Part shown: positions 16,289 through 22,283 of the stretch, piece by piece
How the letters are laid out: the number at the start of each line of letters is the position of its first letter
Position numbering within the stretch: the stretch's first letter is position 1
Source of the DNA: Planctomycetota bacterium
GTDB lineage: Bacteria; Planctomycetota; Planctomycetia; Pirellulales; Pirellulaceae
Reading direction: 5' to 3'
DNA: 25,243 bases
NCBI GenBank assembly: GCA_026692885.1
Contig: JAPLNJ010001060.1
Coordinates: forward strand, 1 to 25,243
The notes under the pieces: generated by a model
The model's input: the letters and a program-made list of their open reading frames with translations, nothing else
The model's database searches: none
Told to the model about the DNA's origin: nothing
Position numbers and translations under genes: made by a program

Positions 16289-16584
16289 GAGCACGAGCAA
16301 ACCGAGCACTGCGACATTGGTCAAGGTGGGTTCCAAGGCGACCGTCCTGACCACATCTGCCGCAACGAGAAACTCTAGGCCCAACAACAAGGTCTTGCCC
16401 AACTGATGCTTGTAGTTCTCGTACGCGCCCGGTTGTCCCAACTGAAACAGGTAACGAACCGTTCCTCGCGTAATCGTGACCTTGATTACTCCGCGACGAT
16501 GATCCCGGCGCCGAGAACCTCAATCAGCAGGGCGGCCCACTCGAACACGGACCGAATCATTTCAACCATTTCGTTGCCTGACAT
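16289..16584 (-). pseudogene. DUF1622 membrane protein, frameshifted and 3'-truncated
   Basis: From the ATG at 16584 (an in-frame ATG at 16593 also exists) the frame reads MSGNEMVEMIRSVFEWAALL then IEVLGAGIIVAE and stops at TAA 16486-16488. Shifting by one base at that point continues the same protein: GVIKVTITRGTVRYLFQLG, YKHQLGKTLLLGLEFLVAAD, VVRTVALEPTLTNVAVLGLLVL. This is the DUF1622 family, small integral membrane proteins of about 120 residues and unknown function. The expected last segment (usually IRTFLSW...) is missing; after LLVL at 16289 unrelated sequence leads into the transposase fragment. Two independent lesions, a one-base frameshift and a lost 3' end, make it a pseudogene unless the shift is a sequencing error. 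Confidence 0.75.
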
Positions 16585-16672
16585 AAACTGCATTCCAGTT
16601 CGCTTCGTGTCCAAGCCCTAATCCGTCAGCCAATTCGGGGTCGCGGAGCCTGCCGGCGATGTCTGCCGCGGG

Positions 16673-17072
16673 CTAGGGAATCTCTTCCAGCAAGGTGCCG
16701 TCGCCCGGACCCAAGGTCACAGTGACGGTGTTGTCTGCCGCACGCTTGAGCACCTGCCCGCGGCGCAGGTCGCGCACGTCGTGGGGGTTCAGCAAGCGGA
16801 CCTTCAGCGTCTGCTTATGATCGGTGTCGTCGTTCACCACGGCGACCCAGGTACGTTTCAACTCGGCGAAACGTCTCCATCTCGCCGACGATGTCCTTTT
16901 GTGGTTCGTCGCACAGCGCCCACGCCAGGATGGCCGGGGAATCACCAGCTGCCCCGAACGCACGCCTCGACTCCTTCTCCAGATAGGTCCAATTGTTCCG
17001 CCGCCAGTCGATGTTGTAGTGCAGTTCGGCCAGCCCGGGCACGAGCCTCATCTCCCGGGCCGCCATAGGCAT
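16673..17072 (-). pseudogene. Glycoside hydrolase remnant, internally deleted
   Basis: Two minus frames hold pieces of one protein. The upstream piece (about 17066 to 16860) reads REMRLVPGLAELHYNIDWRR then SPAILAWALCDEPQKDIVGE, typical of a TIM-barrel glycoside hydrolase; the 'CDEP' segment sits where such enzymes carry an acid/base Glu. The downstream piece (about 16855 to 16673) reads RTWVAVVNDDTDHKQTLKV and ends VTLGPGDGTLLEEIP-stop, an Ig-like C-terminal domain common in these enzymes. The junction, around 16850-16865, changes frame and evidently joins parts that are normally far apart. The N-terminus is also missing: before MPMAARE there is no signal peptide and no ribosome site. I cannot name the GH family. 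Confidence 0.6.
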
Positions 17073-17163
17073 TGGACACAACGAAGGACGTTGCTTGCTT
17101 CTAATTCGTGTGTTCGGTTGGATGTCTCCATTGCCCCTGTTACGCCCGTAATGCCTATAACCT

Positions 17164-17192
17164 ATTATAGTGATGCCGCCACAATTCTCCAA
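17164..17192 (-). promoter_or_regulatory. Sigma-70-type promoter, perfect TATAAT
   Basis: On the minus strand TTGGAG (17187-17192) and TATAAT (17164-17169) are separated by exactly 17 nt. The -10 is perfect; the -35 matches TTGACA at the first three positions. It points left, toward the glycoside hydrolase remnant and the broken DUF1622 gene, and lies 44 bp downstream of the 21-bp repeats. The native gene served by this promoter may have been lost. Confidence 0.5.
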
Positions 17193-17236
17193 GAAAAGGT
17201 TTTGGGCTGAAAAGTGGGCGGTGGGAGCCGCAGGGC

Positions 17237-17298
17237 AAGCGCTGCACTTTTTCCGCAAAGCGCTGCATATTTTCCGTAAAGCGCTGCACTTTTTCCAT
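17237..17298. repeat. Three tandem 21-bp repeats
   Basis: Three copies of AAAGCGCTGCACTTTTTCCG follow each other with a 20-21-nt period: 17237-17256, 17257-17277 and 17278-17298. The middle copy differs by two bases (CATAT for CACTT). Each contains the palindrome AGCGCT and a T-tract. A spacing of 21 bp is two helical turns, so the three units face the same side of the DNA. They lie just upstream of the leftward promoter, as expected for operator or activator sites. A 47-residue minus ORF with MQRFAEK heptads runs through them, but other frames are also open. Confidence 0.8.
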
Positions 17299-17494
17299 GA
17301 CGACTCAGGCAAGAAGTGTCGTAACCACTAGCAAACGTGGCACTTACAACATCTGGGTCTGCCGTCCTTAACATTCTATTAGCATTTCTTTATCCCTGAC
17401 GTGCTACGCACGGAGGATCGCTAACGCGAGAAGACCGAAGAACTCATCAATGCGTCTGTGTGTTAATAACTGTTGGGGATAAGACATTGCTCCT

Positions 17495-17816
17495 GTCAGG
17501 GGACAAAGAAACTATGGGCATGTCTCCACCAGTGATGAAACATTGCGGGTGTCCCAACAACCCCTGTCAGTGATGGAACACACATTGGGCATGATGGCTG
17601 TCACAGCGCTTCCATCAGGGTCAAAAACTTTGGGCATGTCCCTGCCAGTGACGGAATACGCATCACCCACAACCCACGTCAGGGACTCAACAGCCCTTGC
17701 CCGTGATGGCTGTTTCAGCACTCACAGCAGGTGCCAAAACACGTATCACGCATAACCCTCGGCAGTAACTCAACAGCCTTTGTCTGTGATGGCTGTCGCA
17801 GCACTCACATCAGGTG
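17495..17816. repeat. Diverged 28-nt-period tandem repeat block
   Basis: The stretch can be cut into eleven units of 27-28 nt, with a 15-nt remnant after the second. Two unit types alternate. Best copies are 17678-17733 and 17761-17816, 56 nt each and about 84% identical by eye (9 differences); a third, more distant copy is 17566-17621. GATGGCTGT recurs at 17593, 17705 and 17788 (spacings 112 and 83, i.e. 4x28 and 3x28-1), TGGGCATG at 17515, 17585 and 17631. No frame gives a convincing protein. It looks like an old minisatellite with higher-order structure; function unknown. Confidence 0.75.
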
Positions 17817-17936
17817 ATTAAGTGCTCCCTAAACCACGCGATGTCGTTTGGTCCGTCGCGGTCAAACGGGAATCATGGCGACGTGGCAAGTGTCGCGTTG
17901 TGCTGACGGCTGTGCCCGAAAACACATTATGTGCCT

Positions 17937-17960
17937 GCCCGCCCCCGCCCGCCCCCGCCC
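17937..17960 (-). other. G-quadruplex motif
   Basis: The plus strand has tandem GCCCGCCCCC units, so the minus strand reads as five G-runs of 3-5 G separated by single C. Four or more G-runs with one-base loops is the classical motif for a very stable quadruplex. It lies about 130 bp upstream of the small ORF at 18090 and about 120 bp after the repeat block. Confidence 0.6.
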
Positions 17961-18089
17961 AACCGCCCGCCGCCAAGTCCCACCCGCCGCCTGTCTCGTC
18001 ATGTCCCCGCGATTTTTCTTGAAAATCTGACCAGGAAACAGCGTCGCGGCGTTCTATTTGAGACGGGACACACCAAAGGAGACAAAACC

Positions 18090-18413
18090 ATGACGACTTA
18101 CGGCGACAAATTGCGGGCGTTGGGACTGAGCGACATGCAGGTGGTGACCATTTTGGTGGGTTGGCACACGGAGAGCAGTCCCCGGTTTCTGGGGCATCGC
18201 TGCACTCTGCCCCAGCCACCCAGACCTCCTCCTGCTAGCGTTTTGCACAACGTTATGATCAATGCATCCCCGTGGCGAGTAGAGTTTTGCCAACTTGACA
18301 CGTCAGCGGCAGGAGGTCATAGTCAGGGCGCCTTGGCCGGTCTTTTTTGCTCCCGAATTCACGAGGGGACGCGTCATGCGACAGTGTGGTCGATACGGTT
18401 TCACGCTGGTTGA
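18090..18413 (+). CDS. Small hypothetical protein, strong ribosome site
   Basis: An ATG at 18090 is preceded by AAAGGAGA at the right distance (about 7 nt), one of the best ribosome sites in the window. The first 35 residues (MTTYGDKLRALGLSDMQVVT...) look like a normal helical protein start. After about residue 40 the composition changes to Pro/Arg-rich and the frame runs through the AACGTTATGATCAA motif and the likely DUF1559 promoter, ending inside the DUF1559 gene at 18413. I recognise no family. Either a real short gene whose 3' part has been replaced, or a leader peptide; the full 107-residue product is doubtful. Confidence 0.35.
   Translation: MTTYGDKLRALGLSDMQVVTILVGWHTESSPRFLGHRCTLPQPPRPPPASVLHNVMINASPWRVEFCQLDTSAAGGHSQGALAGLFCSRIHEGTRHATVWSIRFHAG
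18249..18262 (+). promoter_or_regulatory. AACGTTATGATCAA motif, copy 1
   Basis: A 14-bp sequence made of two palindromes, AACGTT and TGATCA, joined by A. It is repeated exactly at 20871-20884 in the same orientation. Here it ends 113 bp before the ATG of the DUF1559 gene. The preceding AGCGTTTTGC also resembles the sequence before copy 2 (AGCATTTCGC). Possible transcription factor site. Confidence 0.45.
18295..18323 (+). promoter_or_regulatory. Candidate promoter of the DUF1559 gene
   Basis: TTGACA at 18295-18300 is a perfect -35, followed after exactly 17 nt by CATAGT (18318-18323, four of six matches to TATAAT). The predicted transcript would start about 45 bp upstream of the DUF1559 ATG, which has GAGGGG at the right distance. 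Confidence 0.5.
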
Positions 18414-19299
18414 GTTGTTGGTGGTGATCGCCATCATCGGCGTTCTGGTCGCGCTGCTGCTGCCAGCGGTCCAGTCGGCCCGCGAGTCAGCGCGGCGGAC
18501 GGAATGTTCGAGCAACTTGAAACAAATCGGGGTGGCCATCCACCATTTCCACGACTCCTTCTCCCACCTGCCGCCGACCCACACTGGGGGCGCACCTCCC
18601 AATGACAAGTATGGGACGTGGTTCGTCGTCATCCTGCCGTATCTGGAGCAGCAGGCGCTGTACGACCAATTCGATTTGACGCAGACCTGGGATGCGGGGC
18701 CCAATCCGGCAGCCGCTGCCCAGCCAGCGGCCTGCTTGAAGGTGTATCGATGTCCGTCGCGACGCACAGGGGCCCTGCTTTCGGACGGCGTGCCGCAAGT
18801 CGGAGCGACGGGGGATTACGCCGCTTGTTCGGTCGCGACAAGCGACTACCAGCACCAATGGCAGGGCCTGAAGATCTTGTGCGGAGCCATGGTGGGAGCC
18901 GAGCGGAGCGGCCCCAAGTGGTCATCTCGCACCGGATTCGCGGATGTGATCGACGGGCTGAGCAATACGGCCTTCGTCGGCGAAAAACACATCTGCGTGG
19001 ATTAACTCTATAAGGGGGGGTCCAACGGCGGCAGCGCGGACGGCAACATCTACGTCACACAAACCACAGGCTGGTGGGAGTGCCACAGCGTTCGCAAAAT
19101 GGACCACCCCAACGGGCTCGGCCGCGGTCCCTTCGATCACAGTCCGGAGCGCTACCACACCTTTGGAAGTTGGCACCCAGGTATCTGTCATTTTCTGCTG
19201 GGAGACGGCTCTGTCCGGCCGGTTGGGATCGCGATCGACCTGACCACCCTCTACCGTCTGGGTAATCGTCAGGACCGCGAACCGCTTGGCAAATTCTAG
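18376..19299 (+). pseudogene. DUF1559 prepilin-like protein, interrupted by in-frame TAA
   Basis: The product starts with a type IV pilin-like prepilin peptidase site and helix, RYGFTLVELLVVIAIIGVLV, followed by SARRTECSSNLKQIGVAIHHFHDS, the signature of DUF1559, a family greatly expanded in planctomycetes and probably forming pseudopilin-type surface or secretion structures. The frame stops at TAA 19003-19005 after VGEKHICVD, but the same frame continues without any shift: LYKGGSNGGSADGNIY...FGSWHPGICHFLLGDGSV (the H-x9-DG motif of the family) to TAG 19297. The stop is thus a single substitution, for example CAA or AAA to TAA, in an otherwise intact 307-codon gene. It could be a young pseudogene, a sequencing error, or a read-through site. 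GAGGGG precedes the ATG. The lipoprotein gene follows 76 bp later. Confidence 0.88.
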
Positions 19300-19375
19300 G
19301 CTCTGCGTGAGTCCGTTGGTCGGGCCTCCGTGCACCGGAAAACGTAGTTTTCAATCTCAAAGCGTGGGAGTAACG

Positions 19376-19777
19376 ATGAAACCGTGGCGTAGCTCTGCGT
19401 GTTTGCTCGTGATGGTGGCCAGTTTGGCCGGGTGCTCCGGCACCAAGACCGCGCCCCTGCATGGGAAAGTGACGTTGGCCGATGGCAGTCCCTTGAAGGG
19501 TGTGATCGTCACGTTCGACGATGCGACAAACCATGTTAGCGCCCGCGGGTTCACTGCCGAAGATGGCACCTATGCGTTGACAACTGTCAAGACCGGCGAT
19601 GGGGCCCCCGTCGGCACGTACACGGTCACCGTGCATCACCCTCAGCCTCAGGACAGCAGCCAACTCGAGAAGAAAGGGTTATTCCATCTGCGCTACGAAT
19701 CCCGGCAGAAATCGGGGCTCGAGTGCATCGTCAAGCCGGGCGACAACACCTTCGACATTAAACTGGACAAACCGTGA
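19376..19777 (+). CDS. Lipoprotein with carboxypeptidase-regulatory-like domain
   Basis: 133 residues from the ATG at 19376, which has GGGAG 5-6 nt upstream; a longer in-frame start at 19286 is not credible. MKPWRSSACLLVMVASLAGC is a lipoprotein signal peptide with lipobox LAGC, so the mature protein is lipid-anchored. The rest (GKVTLADGSPLKGVIVTFDD...GTYALTTVKTGDGAPVGTYTVTV) is a transthyretin/CarboxypepD_reg-like beta-sandwich. Such short lipoproteins regularly follow DUF1559 genes in planctomycetes, and this one lies on the same strand 76 bp downstream, probably in the same transcript. It may help anchor or assemble the DUF1559 structure; that is inference. It is intact although the DUF1559 gene before it carries a stop codon. 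Confidence 0.85.
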   Translation: MKPWRSSACLLVMVASLAGCSGTKTAPLHGKVTLADGSPLKGVIVTFDDATNHVSARGFTAEDGTYALTTVKTGDGAPVGTYTVTVHHPQPQDSSQLEKKGLFHLRYESRQKSGLECIVKPGDNTFDIKLDKP

Positions 19778-20059
19778 CGGTGGCTGCCTCCAGATGCTAC
19801 CGATGGACGCCAAGCGGCCAAGCCTCATACTGGATTATGGCAGCGATTGCTTCGTGGGCTGTTAGCCCGAAGAGGACGAGAGAACATGGATTGGGATGGC
19901 GACGCTCCCGCGGAGCCGTGGACCATCCCTGACGACCTGCGGCGGCTCGGCAGGAGTTCCGGCTCGGCAGGAGCCTCGCTCTCCCAGGCAATTGGCAACC
20001 CAGGACTCAATAGGGATTACCGCAGCAAGTCCCGTCCGGCAGCCGGGACCTACGGGGTA
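19778..20059. repeat. Planctomycete-type palindromic repeat in a convergent gap
   Basis: No gene. At 19892-19918 and 19960-19986 lie two imperfect inverted arms of about 27 bp (TGGGATGGCGACGCTCCCG and, inverted, TGGGAGAGCGAGGCTCCTG), and CGGCTCGGCAGGAG is repeated directly at 19943 and 19960. Translated, the arms give ESEAPAEP and GSAGASPSQ, strings that I know as typical of dispersed repeats in planctomycete genomes. It is probably a MITE- or REP-like element between the convergent lipoprotein and adenylate kinase genes; any terminator role is open. Confidence 0.6.
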
Positions 20060-20689
20060 TTACAGTCCGAGCTTCTGGCGAATCTCGGCCTGCACGGCTG
20101 TCGGCGATTGGGTGCCGTCCGCATCGATCACGGTGTCCTTCTTCCGGAACATCTCCAGGACGGGTTCCGTCTTGTCGTGGTAGTCGGCCAAACGCGATCG
20201 CACGGCCGTCTCATTATCGTCCGGGCGCGCCTTCAGCTGGCCGCCGCATTCGCACGTCTCAGGCGACGGCGGGGACTGGAAAACGACGTTCCAATCTCGG
20301 CCGCAGGCGCTGCACAACCGCCGCCCCACGATTCGCTGCACAACCACGTCGTCGGGAACATAGACGTGGATCACGGCGTCAATGTCATAGCCCTCCAGGA
20401 AGAACTCGGCCTGGGGGCGATTTCGCGGAAAACCGTCCAAGATGAACCCGTAGTTCCAGTCGTGCTCCTCCAAGCGTCGCCGCATGATCTCGATCACGAT
20501 GTCGTCGGGCACCAACTGCCCGGCGTTCATGATCCGCTGGATGCGCGCGGCCAGCTTGGTGTGCTGTTGGACGTGCCAGCGGAAGATGTCGCCGACCGCA
20601 ATGTGGACTAGCGCAAAGTCCTTGCAGAGCAGTTTCGCTTGCGTTCCTTTGCCACACCCCTGGACTCCCATGATGACGTACTTGTGCAT
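20060..20689 (-). CDS. adk: Adenylate kinase, zinc-type LID
   Basis: 209 residues, the normal size for long-form bacterial adenylate kinase (ATP + AMP to 2 ADP, cytoplasm). Seen: P-loop GVQGCGKGTQ (8-17; the usual GAPGAGKGT with two changes), GDIFRWHV (AMP-binding region, usually GDMLR), GFILDGFPRNRPQAEFF, RIVGRRLCSACGRDWNVVF and the LID with four cysteines (CSAC...CEC) that should bind zinc, then RPDDNETAVRSRLADYH. The start is placed at the ATG 20689 because the conserved N-terminus MHKYVIMGVQGCGKG begins there; 111 more upstream codons are open but show no similarity. Changes in the AMP site and P-loop mean another nucleoside-monophosphate kinase specificity is possible. Confidence 0.88.
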   Translation of the reverse strand: MHKYVIMGVQGCGKGTQAKLLCKDFALVHIAVGDIFRWHVQQHTKLAARIQRIMNAGQLVPDDIVIEIMRRRLEEHDWNYGFILDGFPRNRPQAEFFLEGYDIDAVIHVYVPDDVVVQRIVGRRLCSACGRDWNVVFQSPPSPETCECGGQLKARPDDNETAVRSRLADYHDKTEPVLEMFRKKDTVIDADGTQSPTAVQAEIRQKLGL

Positions 20690-20996
20690 AATCTTTCGTG
20701 CCTCGCAAATCGTGAACGAACAGAACACGCTGCCGCACCGGCAGCGGAGGATCGTCAGCTGTTCGGCCCATTCTACTGAGCCTGAGGTTGCCAATGGAAT
20801 AGGAGGGTGAGTGCGGCGGGTTGACATTTTGGTCCCATCCGAGAAGCTCCCGACACTGCGAGCATTTCGCAACGTTATGATCAAGGCTCCTGACCGGGAA
20901 AATTGAATTCGGTAAGCCTGCCCCCGGCCCGAAAAGACGCTGGGATATTTTTGCTGTCGACACAGATTACCAAACACGCAATAATTTCCGGAACTT
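20690..20996. other. Divergent intergenic region between adk and NUDIX gene
   Basis: About 300 bp between two divergent starts, so it should hold promoters for both. It contains the second AACGTTATGATCAA motif and an isolated TTGACA on the plus strand at 20821 without a -10 at the right spacing. No further gene, repeat or RNA is seen. Confidence 0.5.
20871..20884 (+). promoter_or_regulatory. AACGTTATGATCAA motif, copy 2
   Basis: Exact second copy of the motif at 18249-18262, same strand. It ends 112 bp before the NUDIX ATG, nearly the same distance as copy 1 has to the DUF1559 ATG (113 bp), and 181 bp upstream of the divergent adk start. Confidence 0.45.
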
Positions 20997-21503
20997 ATGA
21001 GTATCGGCTCGGAATATGGCACCCTCAGCGACCCTCACCCAGCCTGGTTCTACCGGCCATCGGCTCCTACTGCGCACATGATTCCCTGGGCTACCTGTAG
21101 CACGACCGATTTCCAGCAAGCCTGTGCGGTGCCGTTTCGAAGGAAGGGAAAGCGGCTGGAATTCTGCCTGATTACGTCCAGCGCCGGACGCTGGGTCTTT
21201 CCGAAAGGGCTGATCGATCCAGGCGATACGCCGGCCGTGACCGCCCGGAAAGAAGCCCTGGAAGAGGCCGGTTTGCACGGCCGACTGGTGGGCAAGCCAC
21301 TCGGCAGCTACGAGGCCCGCAAGAACGGCCGCATCCTGTCGGTCGTGGTGATGCTGATGGGCGTGACCCGTAGCGACAAGGACTGGGAGGAGGCCGATTG
21401 GCGGCAGCGGTGCTGGGTCACTCAGGACGGAGCCCGGCAGCTCTTGTGCCAACCAGAACTGCTCGATTGCCTGGACGCGGCCCTCTTACGTTTGAAAGCG
21501 TAA
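20997..21503 (+). CDS. NUDIX hydrolase (DIPP/MTH1-like)
   Basis: 168 residues. NUDIX enzymes hydrolyse nucleoside diphosphates linked to another group. The Nudix box is GLIDPGDTPAVTARKEALEE followed by AGL (about 72-94); it departs from GX5EX7REUXEEXGU by D for the first E and K for R, with the metal-binding EE kept. RWVFPKG directly before it and the short, simple fold resemble diphosphoinositol-polyphosphate / diadenosine-polyphosphate hydrolases. The domain starts at about residue 39 (QQACAVPFRRKG), so the ATG at 21078 is a real alternative; neither start has a clear ribosome site. It is divergent from adk and convergent with phoU. An adenylate kinase neighbour fits Ap4A-type turnover, but this is inference. 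Confidence 0.8.
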   Translation: MSIGSEYGTLSDPHPAWFYRPSAPTAHMIPWATCSTTDFQQACAVPFRRKGKRLEFCLITSSAGRWVFPKGLIDPGDTPAVTARKEALEEAGLHGRLVGKPLGSYEARKNGRILSVVVMLMGVTRSDKDWEEADWRQRCWVTQDGARQLLCQPELLDCLDAALLRLKA

Positions 21504-21504
21504 A

Positions 21505-21551
21505 CTTGGAGTGCGGCGACGGGGTATCCTCTGGGTCCGCCGCACTCCAAG
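21505..21551. terminator. 14-bp perfect inverted repeat between convergent genes
   Basis: CTTGGAGTGCGGCG (21505-21518) pairs perfectly with CGCCGCACTCCAAG (21538-21551) around a 19-nt loop. It starts one base after the NUDIX stop and ends 7 bp before the phoU stop, so it could end transcription from both sides. There is no T-run on either side, so it is not a classical intrinsic terminator; it may equally be a copy of a dispersed planctomycete repeat. Confidence 0.55.
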
Positions 21552-21558
21552 ATGCGGC

Positions 21559-22263
21559 TCAACTGGGGTCGGTCTCCGTTTGCGGGCGGGGCGATTTGGG
21601 CGTGTGCCGCACGTCGTCACCGCGGACCATGTAGATCACTTCTTTGCAGATGTTCGTGGCCTGATCCGCCACGCGTTCCAGATAGCGGGCGATGAGAATC
21701 TGGGCCACGGCATCGGCAATTCCGCGGGCGCCGGCCAGTACTTCCTGCAGCACGTCGTCGGTCAATAGTTCCTTCATGATCTGCTCGTTCAGCGCATCGA
21801 CCAGATCGTCGTGGCTCCGGGTAACAACGGCTTTTTCGACGTTGCGCGAGAAGAACGCAGCCAACGAGTCATCCACGATTTCGCAGACCAAATCGGCCAT
21901 CTTCGGGAGTTTGGCCAGCATCGGGTGTTGCTGCGGATCGCTGGTCATCAGCCGCAAGGACTCGCAGACGTTGGTGCATTGGTCGCCCATCCGTTCCAGT
22001 TGGGATGTCATGTGGGTGGCCACCAGCACGTACCGCAAATCCGCAGCTACGGGGCCGTACACCGTCAGCATCCGAATGGCATGATGGTCGATTTCCATCT
22101 GCATCCGGTTCAGTCGCGACTCCAGCGCGGCCATGTCGTCGAACACATCCGTGGTCCGATCCTTGACCGCTTGGGCGGCCAGCACGACCATGGCTCTGGC
22201 CAAATCGCCCATCTCGTGGATCCGCTGTTGCAAATAGGCCAAATCGTTGTCGAAGCGTTTCAT
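21559..22263 (-). CDS. phoU: Phosphate transport accessory/regulatory protein PhoU
   Basis: 234 residues forming two three-helix PhoU repeats. The metal-binding E/DxxxD motifs are seen once per repeat: ERMGDQCTN (about 90) and ERVADQATN (about 198). PhoU restrains the PstSCAB transporter and, through it, the PhoR/PhoB sensor system. The start ATG 22263 has GAAGGA 8 nt upstream. It is the last gene of the leftward pst operon, 20 bp after pstB. The last 20 residues are charged, Pro-rich and probably disordered. Nothing unusual otherwise. Confidence 0.93.
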   Translation of the reverse strand: MKRFDNDLAYLQQRIHEMGDLARAMVVLAAQAVKDRTTDVFDDMAALESRLNRMQMEIDHHAIRMLTVYGPVAADLRYVLVATHMTSQLERMGDQCTNVCESLRLMTSDPQQHPMLAKLPKMADLVCEIVDDSLAAFFSRNVEKAVVTRSHDDLVDALNEQIMKELLTDDVLQEVLAGARGIADAVAQILIARYLERVADQATNICKEVIYMVRGDDVRHTPKSPRPQTETDPS

Positions 22264-22283
22264 GTCAATAGTCCTTCGGTCTA

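Noticed and set aside
15944..16590. Complete insertion sequence
   Set aside because: Only the last part of the transposase is present; no terminal inverted repeats, target duplication or catalytic residues could be found.
17155..17298. 47-residue minus-strand ORF with MQRFAEK-like heptads
   Set aside because: The 21-bp repeat is a multiple of three, so every frame shows a seven-residue repeat and several stay open. No ribosome site precedes the ATG. A DNA-level role is more likely.
17495..17816. Possible CRISPR array (about 28-nt period)
   Set aside because: Units follow each other directly without unique spacers, differ strongly from one another, alternate between two types, and no cas gene is in the window.
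19847..20611. 254-codon plus-strand ORF
   Set aside because: Its beginning is the palindromic repeat and the rest is antisense to adenylate kinase.
20821..20826. Perfect TTGACA upstream of the NUDIX gene
   Set aside because: The hexamer 17 nt downstream (AAGCTC) and neighbouring spacings do not resemble TATAAT.
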